The position numbers and the translations under genes are program-made. This document shows positions 56,165 through 64,000 of a DNA stretch of 64,000 nt, piece by piece. The notes beneath the pieces are model-generated. The model ran no database searches. It worked only from the letters and a program-made list of their open reading frames with translations, and had not been told where the DNA came from. Within the stretch, counting starts at the first letter, position 1. The number at the start of each line of letters is the position of its first letter. Origin of the DNA: AP-15 sp963735445 (GTDB lineage Bacteria > Pseudomonadota > Alphaproteobacteria > ATCC43930 > CGMCC-115725); the NCBI GenBank assembly GCA_963735445.1, contig CAVTLC010000004.1, positions 124,001 through 188,000 on the forward strand, read 5' to 3'.

Positions 56165-57312
56165 TCGCGATCGGTGATGGCGGCGGTATCTTCGCCAAGC
56201 GCCGGCGCCGCCTTTGAAAAGGGCGGGCGAGCCCCGTCGAACGACAATGGCAGGCCGACCAGCGACAACGGCTCTCGAGCGGCGCCCAGAAACAGTTGCT
56301 GAATGATGCCGAGTGCGGCCGTCTGGGGATCGCTGACCACCTGATCCACAGTCTGCATCGGCCCATTCGGAATACCAGCGGCATCGAGCCGCTGTTCCCA
56401 GACGGCGATCGGCTGAGCTGCGAAAATATCCTCAAGTATACCGATCAGCGCCGCCCGGTTGACGACTCGATCTTTATTGGTGTGAAACCGCGCGTCATCG
56501 GCAAGCTCGGGCCGAGCAATGACGTCGCACAGCCGGCGGAATAGATTATCGTTACCGGCTGCCACCATCAAATAGCCATCGGCCGCGGCAAAGGCTTGGT
56601 AGGGCACGATCATCTCGACACCCGATCCCTGCCGGGTCGGGATCTTGCGATCGACGAGATAAGCGGCGATCGGGATCGTCATCCAGGCGAGCGCACTTTC
56701 AAACAACGATGTATCGATGACCCCGCCGCGACCGGTCTGACGCCGCTCGGCCAATGCCGCAAGAATGCCGATCACAGCCCACATCCCGGTGGCGAGATCG
56801 ACGATCGAGACGCCGACCCGCACCGGCGGCCGCCCATCCTCGCCCATCAGGCTCATCAACCCGCCATAGGCCTGCATCAGCGGGTCGTAACCAGGGCGCT
56901 CGCGCATTGGGCCGACAGCGCCGAACGCGCCGAGGTTGCAATAAATCAGGCTCGGGTTTTGGGCGAGCAGTTCCGCTGACGACAAACCGTAACGATCGAG
57001 CGCGCCGAATTTGAGATTGTGGACCAGGACGTCGGCGCGGGTCAGGATCAGCTTCTTCAATTTCTCGGCGTCGACAGGGTCGGCGAGATCGATCGTGATG
57101 CCGCTTTTGGCGCGGTTGACCGCGTGAAAGCAGGTCGCAGCACCCTCGGCGAAGGGTGGCCCCCAGCCGCGCGCGGCGTCGCCGGTATGCGGATTTTCGA
57201 CCTTTATCACTTCGGCGCCGAGTTCGCCGAGGATCATGCCGGCGTAAGGTGCGGCGATACTGTGGCCGATCTCGATCACGACAAGACCGGAAAGCGGGGT
57301 GGTGCTCGACAT
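56161..57312 (-). CDS. CaiB/BaiF family CoA transferase
   Basis: 383 residues, standard length. It opens PLSGLVVIEIGHSIAAPYAG and continues LGELGAEVIKVENPHTGD. The catalytic Asp is in RGGVIDTSLFESALAW. C-terminal GIPNGPMQTVDQVVSDPQ is typical of the family. It carries out CoA exchange between carboxylic acids. It lies far from the 21-24 kb pair and has a different sequence, so it is a separate enzyme. Substrate unknown. Confidence 0.92.
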   Translation of the reverse strand: MSSTTPLSGLVVIEIGHSIAAPYAGMILGELGAEVIKVENPHTGDAARGWGPPFAEGAATCFHAVNRAKSGITIDLADPVDAEKLKKLILTRADVLVHNLKFGALDRYGLSSAELLAQNPSLIYCNLGAFGAVGPMRERPGYDPLMQAYGGLMSLMGEDGRPPVRVGVSIVDLATGMWAVIGILAALAERRQTGRGGVIDTSLFESALAWMTIPIAAYLVDRKIPTRQGSGVEMIVPYQAFAAADGYLMVAAGNDNLFRRLCDVIARPELADDARFHTNKDRVVNRAALIGILEDIFAAQPIAVWEQRLDAAGIPNGPMQTVDQVVSDPQTAALGIIQQLFLGAAREPLSLVGLPLSFDGARPPFSKAAPALGEDTAAITDRE

Positions 57313-57566
57313 CGGGACTCCTGCTGGGCGCGCGCTTCCTATTATCGCGCGGGATTATTGCGTGCGCCTACAAAAGAAGCAGCGGGGAAGCGCGTCACGG
57401 CAGACAATGACCGAGATCCGGCTCACCTCTCCAAGCGGGGGATTTTGGCACGTACGCCCGCCGTGGCGGGACCTGCAATGAGACCTCCTCTGAGGAGTGC
57501 CCCGGCGGCTCCTGCCAAGTCGCGTGCGAACCCGCTCCAAGCTGTTTGCCCGGCGGTGGAGCCGGC

Positions 57567-58220
57567 TCAGAACTCCATCTCGAGTTCTTCGAGTTCGTCG
57601 GGCTCGGCCAATGCCGCCTCGCGCCAGGCGATCATGTCAGGCAACGACATGATGCGGTCGCAGTAAGTCGCGCAGTCACGGTCAACTCTTACGTCATACG
57701 TCATAAACCGGGTCGCGACCGGCGCATACATCGCATCGGCCATTGTCAATTGGCCAAACAGGTAGGGGCCGTGATGCTCGGCAAAGCATTCGCGCCAGAT
57801 TGCCGTGATTCGGTCGATATCGGCTTGCGCTCCCGACCACACTTTGAAGCCCGGATGGTGGGCCTTCAGGTTCATCGGCAATGCCGAACGCAGATTGGCA
57901 AACCCCGAATGCATCTCGCCGCAGATTGAGCGGCAGCGGGCGCGGGCGGCGCGCGCCTTGGGCAACAACCCGGCGTCCGGCTTGATCTCGTTCAGATACT
58001 CGGCGATCGCAAGCGTATCCCAGATGCGGCTCCCGTCATGCATCAGACAGGGAACCAGGATCGAGGGCGACAGCAAGAGGAGTTCGGCGCGGTTCGCCGG
58101 ATCCTCCACCGGAACAACCTCTTCGGCGAAGTCCAATCCCGCCATGCGGCACAACAGCCAGCCGCGTAACGACCAAGAGGAATAGTTCTTGCTACTGATC
58201 GTCAGGATGGCCTCGGGCAT
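57567..58220 (-). CDS. glutathione S-transferase family protein
   Basis: 217 residues. The thioredoxin-like N-terminal domain has ISSKNYSSWSLRGWLLCRMA, where the Ser/Tyr contacts glutathione, then VPCLMHDGSRIWDTLAIAEY, the cis-Pro and glutathione-binding region. The C-terminal domain is all-helical. It ends in an acidic tail, DELEELEMEF. Likely detoxification; specific substrate unknown. Confidence 0.88.
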   Translation of the reverse strand: MPEAILTISSKNYSSWSLRGWLLCRMAGLDFAEEVVPVEDPANRAELLLLSPSILVPCLMHDGSRIWDTLAIAEYLNEIKPDAGLLPKARAARARCRSICGEMHSGFANLRSALPMNLKAHHPGFKVWSGAQADIDRITAIWRECFAEHHGPYLFGQLTMADAMYAPVATRFMTYDVRVDRDCATYCDRIMSLPDMIAWREAALAEPDELEELEMEF

Positions 58221-58355
58221 CCCCTGTTCCTTTCATGGCGAGCACGCACCGGATGCGGAAATTATCCCATAACCTCGATAGCGGCGCCAACGATCACGCA
58301 AATCGCGGGCCAATCCGCGCCCGGAGGCGATTGCTTTGAAGGCGAGTGCCGAGCG

Positions 58356-59573
58356 ATGATTTACCAGAACTTTCAAGCCTACGCGGATACCGTTGCGCCG
58401 CTCCGAAGCTTCGCAAGCATGGCTGCGGCGGCTCTCGCAAACGCGGTGCCGGGCACTTCGCGCAACGCCGTTCAACGGGCTGTCGCTGCGCTTTGCGAGC
58501 TGACCGCCCGCGCCGGATTGAGTCATCGCCGGCCGGCCTTCGGTATCGACCAAGTCATGGTCGGCAACCGCTCGGTCGCGGTGCGCGAGGTCGAGATCCA
58601 TCGCACGCCGTTTGCCAACTTGCTGCATTTTAAAAAGGAAATAGATGCCACCCAGCCGCGGGTGCTGCTTGTCGCACCGATGTCGGGCCATTTCGCGACT
58701 TTGCTGCGGGGCACGGCGCAAACCATGCTCGCCGAACACGATGTCTACATCACCGACTGGCGCAATGCGCGCGACATCGGGCTAAAGCACGGCAGGTTCG
58801 ACTTTGACGATTTCATCGACCACGTCATCACATTTCTCGAGGTGCTCGGCGCCGGTGCGCATGTCGTCGCGGTGTGCCAGCCTTGCGTCGCGGTGCTGGC
58901 CGCGGTCGCGATCATGGCCGAGGACGATCACCCGGCGACGCCGCGCAGCATGACCTTGATGGCCGGGCCGATCGATACCCGCATCAACCCGACCGAGGTC
59001 AATCGTTTGGCGACGAGCCGGCCGCTGAGCTGGTTCGAGCGCCGCCTGATCGATGTCGTGCCGCCGCGCTATGATGGCGCTTGGCGCCGCGTCTATCCCG
59101 GTTTTACCCAGCTCGCGGCGTTTATGAGCATGAACCTTAACCGCCACATCAAGGCCCAGCTCGATCTATTCTGCCATCTCGCGAATGGCGAAGCAGAAAA
59201 GGCTGCGGCAATTCGCAAATTTTACGACGAGTATCTGGCAGTCATGGATCTGCCCGCGGAATTTTATCTCGAGACCGTGCGCTCGGTATTTCAGGAGCAC
59301 GCATTGCCGTTGGGCCAGCTCGAATGGCGCGGACGCCGAGTTAATCCCCGCGCGATCCGCCGCACAGCCCTATTCACTGTGGAAGGCGAGCGCGACGATA
59401 TCTGCGCGGTCGGTCAGACCTTGGCCGCCCAGGATTTGTGCAGCGGGCTTCGCCCCTATATGAAGCGGCATCATGTCCAGACCGGCGTCGGTCATTACGG
59501 GGTCTTTAATGGCCAGCGCTGGAGTCGCTTGATTTATCCGATGCTGCGCAACGTCGTTTATTCAAGCGACTGA
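58356..59573 (+). CDS. phaZ: intracellular polyhydroxyalkanoate depolymerase
   Basis: 405 residues of the PhaZ type with a cysteine nucleophile. The lipase-box analogue is VVAVCQPCVAVLAAV, the C-terminal His is in GVGHYGVFNGQRW, and the hydrolase start is VLLVAPMSGHFATLLRG. It releases hydroxyacyl units from stored PHA granules in carbon starvation. The stop codon lies inside a short tandem duplication (59565-59595). Confidence 0.94.
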   Translation: MIYQNFQAYADTVAPLRSFASMAAAALANAVPGTSRNAVQRAVAALCELTARAGLSHRRPAFGIDQVMVGNRSVAVREVEIHRTPFANLLHFKKEIDATQPRVLLVAPMSGHFATLLRGTAQTMLAEHDVYITDWRNARDIGLKHGRFDFDDFIDHVITFLEVLGAGAHVVAVCQPCVAVLAAVAIMAEDDHPATPRSMTLMAGPIDTRINPTEVNRLATSRPLSWFERRLIDVVPPRYDGAWRRVYPGFTQLAAFMSMNLNRHIKAQLDLFCHLANGEAEKAAAIRKFYDEYLAVMDLPAEFYLETVRSVFQEHALPLGQLEWRGRRVNPRAIRRTALFTVEGERDDICAVGQTLAAQDLCSGLRPYMKRHHVQTGVGHYGVFNGQRWSRLIYPMLRNVVYSSD

Positions 59574-59595
59574 CAGGGTTTTAGCGACTGACAGG
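59565..59595. repeat. short tandem duplication at the phaZ stop
   Basis: AGCGACTGACAGG occurs at 59565-59577 and again at 59583-59595, an 18-base period. The first copy contains the phaZ TGA. Probably a replication-slippage duplication; no function inferred. Confidence 0.6.
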
Positions 59596-59649
59596 CAGCA
59601 AGCTACCGCAGCGCGCCCGCAGCTTACACCGCGGGGAATTTCCGGCGAT

Positions 59650-60066
59650 TTACCGAGAGGCGGGAGCCGCGGGCGGGGTGATTTCGGTTGTTGAGAAATC
59701 GGCCGGAGCGATAATCTCCATAAACTCCATATCGTCCGACCAGTCATAAAGATTGTGGACAATTCCCGGCCGCTGGTGAATGCAATCCCCAGCCTCGACC
59801 AGGGTATCGACACCGTCATAATCGAATTTGGCCCAGCCTCGGACCATGTAGACAACGTGGATGTTGGCGGTATGCATGTGAAAGCCGGTGCCGCCCTTGG
59901 CCTCCGATGATTTGCGCGCGGCGCGGACCAATTGCACCCGCAATTTGCCGTGAGTCGCGTCGATAATCCCCATGTCGCGATAAGCAAAAAAAGCCCGCAG
60001 CCCGTCCTCCGTATAACGGGCTTCCGATGAATTCGCCTTTTGGTGGCTGAACAACGTGTCGCTCAT
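59650..60066 (-). CDS. cupin-domain protein
   Basis: 138 residues, one cupin barrel. Metal-binding residues are in GFHMHTANIHVVYMV (His-x-His and a further His) and IHQRPGIVHNLYD. It could be a dioxygenase, isomerase or binding protein. It is on the same strand as the flavin oxidoreductase and alpha/beta hydrolase genes upstream (to 62209), which suggests a small catabolic unit. Function unknown. Confidence 0.8.
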   Translation of the reverse strand: MSDTLFSHQKANSSEARYTEDGLRAFFAYRDMGIIDATHGKLRVQLVRAARKSSEAKGGTGFHMHTANIHVVYMVRGWAKFDYDGVDTLVEAGDCIHQRPGIVHNLYDWSDDMEFMEIIAPADFSTTEITPPAAPASR

Positions 60067-60261
60067 CCGCGCCTCCCAATTCTAGCGCGAACGATTATTC
60101 ACGGTTCATATTGCAGCGCAACAGAAAAGTCATTTACGCGCGAAATAACAAGGTGATAACTAAAGATGCACTGCACATTAAAACAGCATTGCCAAAGTAA
60201 TCATAATTGCCCAAAACAAAGGCACATTGCCGAAAAGCGCTAACTTTCCGGCGGGGACGAT

Positions 60262-61290
60262 CTACCGACAGTGCGGCATGACTTCCTTGGCGAACCGGGT
60301 CATCGATTCCAGCACCAGTTTGTGGTCCATGATGCCGCCCTGGTTGAAATAACAGATAAACTCGTCCATGCCGTATTCACGCTGCAACGATTGCACCCGG
60401 TCGATGCAGTAATCCGGGTCGCCGAAGACGCCCATCTCGCGATCCATATCCTCGTATTTGACGCGTTCCATACGCGCCAGCACCTGGCGAAATGCTTCGA
60501 AGCTTTTGATGTCGGCTTGGCCCAAAGGTGCGAGCCGCTCGGCAGCTTCCCGCAGGAACCGCATCAAGCCCGGTTCCGTTTCGCTGCGCGCCTGCGCCCG
60601 GCTGGCGGTGACATGAACCGGGAAGGCGAGCGCGGTATCGCCATCGGCGAGGCTGCTGCGATAAACCGCCAGACCTTCTTTTAGCTTGTCGGGCGGATTG
60701 ATCAGCGGGGTCGCGAAAATCGGGAACCGTCGCCGCGATGCAAATGGAAACGTATCAGGGCTGTTGGCCGCAATACGCACGCGCGGGTGCGGCTGCTGCA
60801 ACGGCCGGGGAATGACGGTCAGATTATCGGCGTGGAAATATTTCCCGTGATGGGTAAATCGTTCGTTGGTCCAAGCGCCAATGACGAAGTCCAATGCCTC
60901 GTCGAAACGTTCGCGGCTCTCCTCCTGCGGGATGCCGTAGCCGGCGTAATGGAGCGGAGCGGTGCCGCGGCCGACACCGAATTCAAGTCGGCCGTTGCTG
61001 AGGATATCGGCGGTGGCCGCGTCCTCGGCGATCTTAACAGGATTGTGCATCGGCAGCAGCGTCACCGCCGTGCCGAGCCGGATGCGGCTGGTGCGCTGCG
61101 CCGCCGCGGCCAGCACCATCAGCGGGCTCGCCAGGATCGAAAAGGCGCGGCTGAAATGCAATTCTCCGAGCCATACCGTGTCGAAACCGAGTTCGTCGCC
61201 GAGCTCGATCTGGGCCAGGATGTCGCGATAGCGCTGCGCCTCGGTATAGCCGCTGGCGCAAGGCAGTTGGTCGAAAAATCCAAAGCGCAT
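60262..61290 (-). CDS. LLM-class flavin-dependent oxidoreductase (luciferase-like)
   Basis: 342 residues of the bacterial luciferase-like TIM barrel. It starts MRFGFFDQLPCASGYTEAQR, with FDTVWLGELHFSRAFSI, SRIRLGTAVTLLPMHNPV and LEFGVGRGTAPLHYAGYG. These enzymes use FMNH2 or F420 to oxidise alkanes, sulfonates or aldehydes. It probably works with the alpha/beta hydrolase gene 118 bases upstream. Confidence 0.9.
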   Translation of the reverse strand: MRFGFFDQLPCASGYTEAQRYRDILAQIELGDELGFDTVWLGELHFSRAFSILASPLMVLAAAAQRTSRIRLGTAVTLLPMHNPVKIAEDAATADILSNGRLEFGVGRGTAPLHYAGYGIPQEESRERFDEALDFVIGAWTNERFTHHGKYFHADNLTVIPRPLQQPHPRVRIAANSPDTFPFASRRRFPIFATPLINPPDKLKEGLAVYRSSLADGDTALAFPVHVTASRAQARSETEPGLMRFLREAAERLAPLGQADIKSFEAFRQVLARMERVKYEDMDREMGVFGDPDYCIDRVQSLQREYGMDEFICYFNQGGIMDHKLVLESMTRFAKEVMPHCR

Positions 61291-61408
61291 TTACGTTTCC
61301 TCCCAATCGCGTCGCGAGCCCAGTGGCAATGCCCGATATTACGCGACGACACACGCGTTTGCCGGCGCCGGTAAGCAGGCGGAATTAACCGTCGAAAATG
61401 GCAGCAGC

Positions 61409-62209
61409 TCAGCCGGGCGTGTGCGAAACCAGAAACGGCAGCACCGCGTTATTAAACTCGCGCGCCCGCACATGGGTTAGAAAATGCCCGCCGCGCGGGA
61501 ACAGCTTGACCTCGGCCCCGGGGATCAACCGCGCCAGCTCTTCCGAGAAATAGGCGGGGGTCACGATGTCGTCCTCGGCGCCGATCACCAAGGTCGGAGT
61601 CTTTATTCGGGCAAGCTCGCTGGTTCGATCAAATGCCAGCATCGCGTCGATGCGATTCAAGACGATTTCGGTCGGGGCGAACGTCGCCAGATGCTGCGCC
61701 TCGATTTGACGCAACTTTTCATTGTTGCGGGCGACCCACCAGCTCGGATACCACACCAATGTCGCCGATTGCAGGTAAATGCTGGGGCCGAGCCGCTCGA
61801 GGATCTCTTTGCGCAGCGCGTAGAGCCGGCGAAAGTAAGCATCGGCCTTGGTCCAGGTTGCCGATAAGACGACGCTCGCCAGCCGGTTCGGGTGTTCGAT
61901 CGCCATGACCTGGGCCACCGCGCCGCCGGTCGAGTGACCGACGACATGCGCCCGCCGGATCTCCAGGGCGTCCAGCAACGCGATCGCATCGACCGTCATG
62001 CGCTCGACGGTATACCCCATCCGCGCGGGATCGCTTTGGCCGATGCCGCGATGATCGAACGTTACGACCTCGAAACGCTTGGCGAAGGCTCCGACCTGCT
62101 CCTGCCAAAATGAGGCATAACCACCGAGCCCTGTTATGAACAGGACCGGGAAGCCCATTCCTTGGCGCTCGTAGTAGAGCGAGCACTCACCAATCGAGAT
62201 TCGCGGCAT
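61409..62209 (-). CDS. alpha/beta-fold hydrolase
   Basis: 266 residues. The catalytic triad is visible: Ser in VVGHSTGGAVAQV, Asp in VIGAEDDIVTPAYF and His in RGGHFLTHV. The oxyanion region is LFITGLGGYASFW. Family substrates include esters, lactones and carbon-carbon bonds of ring-cleavage products, such as 3-oxoadipate enol-lactone. Exact substrate unknown. Confidence 0.9.
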   Translation of the reverse strand: MPRISIGECSLYYERQGMGFPVLFITGLGGYASFWQEQVGAFAKRFEVVTFDHRGIGQSDPARMGYTVERMTVDAIALLDALEIRRAHVVGHSTGGAVAQVMAIEHPNRLASVVLSATWTKADAYFRRLYALRKEILERLGPSIYLQSATLVWYPSWWVARNNEKLRQIEAQHLATFAPTEIVLNRIDAMLAFDRTSELARIKTPTLVIGAEDDIVTPAYFSEELARLIPGAEVKLFPRGGHFLTHVRAREFNNAVLPFLVSHTPG

Positions 62210-62493
62210 CGATCTCAGATTCGATACGGGATCACGTCGGTATCATCGGCGTGGTCACAGTGTCAACGCGGAGCACATGCGCGCGATGCAGATGTGGGCG
62301 GCGCGGTGCACTGCGGTAGCGGAAATGCCGCCCAAAAATTGACACATCACGACGATTCCATGCGCCGACACCATGCGTTGAGCGTCGCAGCTTGAGCTAG
62401 CGTGCGCGTTCTGAGACAACCATGGTCAGCAGCTTACGTGATTTTGTGCCCTCGCGGCACAAGCTTGTGCAGGGAACTGATCGAGTGAGCGAG

Positions 62494-62955
62494 ATGAAAG
62501 ACGAGGAACAGACGATCAGTGCGCGACGCGGCGTAGACCTCGACCTCGGCGCTTCGGTTTCAACCGGCGCACCGGAGCGGGTGTCCTCAGCGCGGCGCTC
62601 GACCGCCCGAACCCAGGACATCGATCGCCACGTCGGCGGTCGCGTGCGCGAGCGGCGGATTATGCTCGGCCTAACTCAGCAACAGCTCGCCGATTTGATC
62701 GGCGTTACGTATCAGCAGGCGCACAAATACGAGCGGGCGATCAACCGGATCTCCGCCGGGCGGCTATTCGAGATCGCCCAAGTGCTGGGCGTCCCGGTCA
62801 GCTACTTTTTCGCCGGGCTCGAACAGGATGGAGACCGTTCGGTCACCCCACGAGAGCGGATGTGCCTGGAACTGGCGCGAAATTTCGCGCAAATCCCAAA
62901 CGAGCGGCACCAGGAGGCGTTAAGCCAGCTGGCGCGCGTGCTCGCAGTCGAGTGA
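62494..62955 (+). CDS. XRE-family transcriptional regulator
   Basis: About 153 residues from ATG 62494; the frame goes back to 62422. The HTH is VRERRIMLGLTQQQLADLIG, then VTYQQAHKYERAINRISAGR, the recognition-helix region. The C-terminal helices (RERMCLELARNFAQIPNERH) may dimerise. It is divergent from the alpha/beta hydrolase gene, so it is a candidate regulator of it. Similar proteins are common in alphaproteobacteria. Confidence 0.88.
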   Translation: MKDEEQTISARRGVDLDLGASVSTGAPERVSSARRSTARTQDIDRHVGGRVRERRIMLGLTQQQLADLIGVTYQQAHKYERAINRISAGRLFEIAQVLGVPVSYFFAGLEQDGDRSVTPRERMCLELARNFAQIPNERHQEALSQLARVLAVE

Positions 62956-62976
62956 CACGAACGGTCGTTGGCCAGG

Positions 62977-63156
62977 TCAGACCACCGGCGGCCCGCGCCG
63001 GGCCATCAGACCGGCGATGAGCGCCACGACGAAGATCACCAGGAATACAAAGAACAGGATCTTGGCGATGCCGGCGGCCGCGACGGCAACGCCGCCAAAG
63101 CCGAAAAACGCCGCGATGATTGCAATAATCAGGAATACCAAGGCCCAGTAGAGCAT
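62977..63156 (-). CDS. DUF1328 (UPF0391) small membrane protein
   Basis: A 59-residue protein from ATG 63156, preceded by GGAGGAGAG, ending at a TGA at 62977. It begins MLYWALVFLIIAIIAAFFGF and ends AGLMARRGPPVV, with two membrane helices (the second ILFFVFLVIFVVALIAGL). This matches the DUF1328 family of small membrane proteins of unknown function that are often stress-induced. Confidence 0.9.
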   Translation of the reverse strand: MLYWALVFLIIAIIAAFFGFGGVAVAAAGIAKILFFVFLVIFVVALIAGLMARRGPPVV

Positions 63157-63435
63157 TCTCTCCTCCGTTACTACCCCTCTGTGACACTCGGTGTGCCGCT
63201 CTGTGAGTGGTGAGTACTGTCTGAACAGGGCCGCGCGCGCCCCGGTTCCCGGATTTTTGAGTTACGCTCATCGCCGGTTGCAGCACTAGCCAGCATGCAG
63301 ATCGGCCGAGGGCCCCATCACAGGTACAGCGTCGGGCAAGGCCCGATCAGCCGGCGCGGTGCGATCACAGCCAAGCGGTCGGCCGCCTGGTCAGGAAAAG
63401 CTGAGCGGAGAAAAGGGTCCCGGTGTGTTCCTGAG

Positions 63436-63810
63436 CTACTTGTTGCAGTCGCTTGCCCGCACCACGCATTCGCCGGCTTTTCGCTTGGCGCAATCCTCCA
63501 TCGCTCTGGTCCGGGCCGCTTCCACGGTGCTTCGGGCGGCAGCACCAATCGCCTTGCCATTCGCTGTGGTCGCGATCGCGGAACATTGTTTTGCTTTGGT
63601 CCGGATGATGACCTTGCAGCCCGTTGCCCCGCATTCACTCAAGGCTTTTTCCAGAGCGTTGCGTGGCTCCGGTTGGTTCCAGGTCCAGCCCGCCTTCCCG
63701 GTATTTTTATCCCAGGCAATGGCGCCAAACTCGGCGAATGCCGGAACGGCCGCAAGCAGGGCGCTGGCAAGGGCGAGCAGGGCTAACGTATTCGGCAATT
63801 TGCGACGCAT
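63436..63810 (-). CDS. DUF4189 domain secreted protein
   Basis: 124 residues. Signal peptide MRRKLPNTLALLALASALLA, cleaved near AFA-EFG, then a DUF4189 domain (GAIAWDKNTGKAGWTWNQPE, ARTRAMEDCAKRKAGEC) with six or so Cys that likely form disulfides. Secreted or periplasmic; function unknown. The 190 bases to the window end show no gene. Confidence 0.85.
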   Translation of the reverse strand: MRRKLPNTLALLALASALLAAVPAFAEFGAIAWDKNTGKAGWTWNQPEPRNALEKALSECGATGCKVIIRTKAKQCSAIATTANGKAIGAAARSTVEAARTRAMEDCAKRKAGECVVRASDCNK

Positions 63811-64000
63811 GGATTCGTTCTCCCGAGGTCGGCGCCGTAACAGCTACTTGGCTTATCCCGCCCGGAAATATGCCCGCTCAACAGGTCGCGCAAGCGGTTA
63901 GTTATGACGAAACCATCCTGAGCGAGCGTGCACAATATCTCCGCCGACGCGTCGTCACGTCACAGCGTAGTGCGGGGTCCGCTGCGCTTAAAAAAGTCGC

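Noticed and set aside
62968..63213. Plus-strand frame of 81 codons.
   Set aside because: It is antisense to the DUF1328 gene (62977-63156), which has a good ribosome site and a clear family match.
1..64000. CRISPR array, prophage or insertion sequence.
   Set aside because: No regularly spaced direct repeats, no transposase, integrase or phage structural genes, and no terminal inverted repeats with target duplications were seen.

Overview
The window reads as an alphaproteobacterial chromosome segment, most like an uncultured Rhodospirillales-type organism. It is GC-rich, starts many genes with GTG in four-base stop/start overlaps, and carries an SciP-like CtrA regulator, intracellular PHA depolymerase, a DUF4743 Nudix protein, DUF1328, TspO and many CaiB/BaiF CoA transferases. 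This placement is inference from gene content; there is no rRNA gene to confirm it. A recurrent feature is that about 18 genes or junctions need a single-base frame correction, mostly one extra base and often in a homopolymer run. I annotate these as one gene each and flag the junctions.

Layout. 1-9.6 kb: two divergent gene sets. Leftward are two MurG-like COG4671-type glycosyltransferases, two GT4 glycosyltransferases and a polysaccharide-deacetylase-like protein that runs off the edge. Rightward are a large ABC exporter with a stretched, degenerate nucleotide-binding domain, a cyclic-nucleotide-binding protein and a small methyltransferase. This is the best candidate here for a little-described system, plausibly synthesis and export of a glycoconjugate. 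9.5-20.9 kb: housekeeping genes (xthA, a peptidase C26 amidotransferase, lolA, ftsK, a UbiH-type monooxygenase, Nudix, ACT-like), plus a STAS-metallo-beta-lactamase fusion next to an RsbW-like ATPase.

21-32.2 kb: a catabolic CoA-ester region with two CaiB/BaiF CoA transferases, a DUF35 protein beside a thiolase-like protein lacking the usual Cys, a MetE-like protein, an SDR, a TauD-type dioxygenase and a zinc alcohol dehydrogenase. A vapBC pair and palindromic repeats sit among them. 32.3-53.9 kb: a surface-polysaccharide region with a GT22-type mannosyltransferase, rfbCBDA (dTDP-L-rhamnose), an SciP-like regulator, several secreted proteins (DUF5666-like, PQQ-type propeller, PEP-CTERM, beta-helix), a Wzt-type ABC ATPase, two methyltransferases and seven further glycosyltransferases. 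No Wzm, Wzx or Wzy is in view.

53.9-64 kb: a selenocysteine tRNA with encoded CCA on the minus strand, then tspO, a lipoprotein, a third CaiB/BaiF transferase, a GST, phaZ, a cupin, an LLM flavin oxidoreductase, an alpha/beta hydrolase, an XRE regulator, a 59-residue DUF1328 membrane protein and a DUF4189 protein. The tRNA implies that the genome uses selenocysteine, although no selA, selB or selenoprotein gene is visible here.
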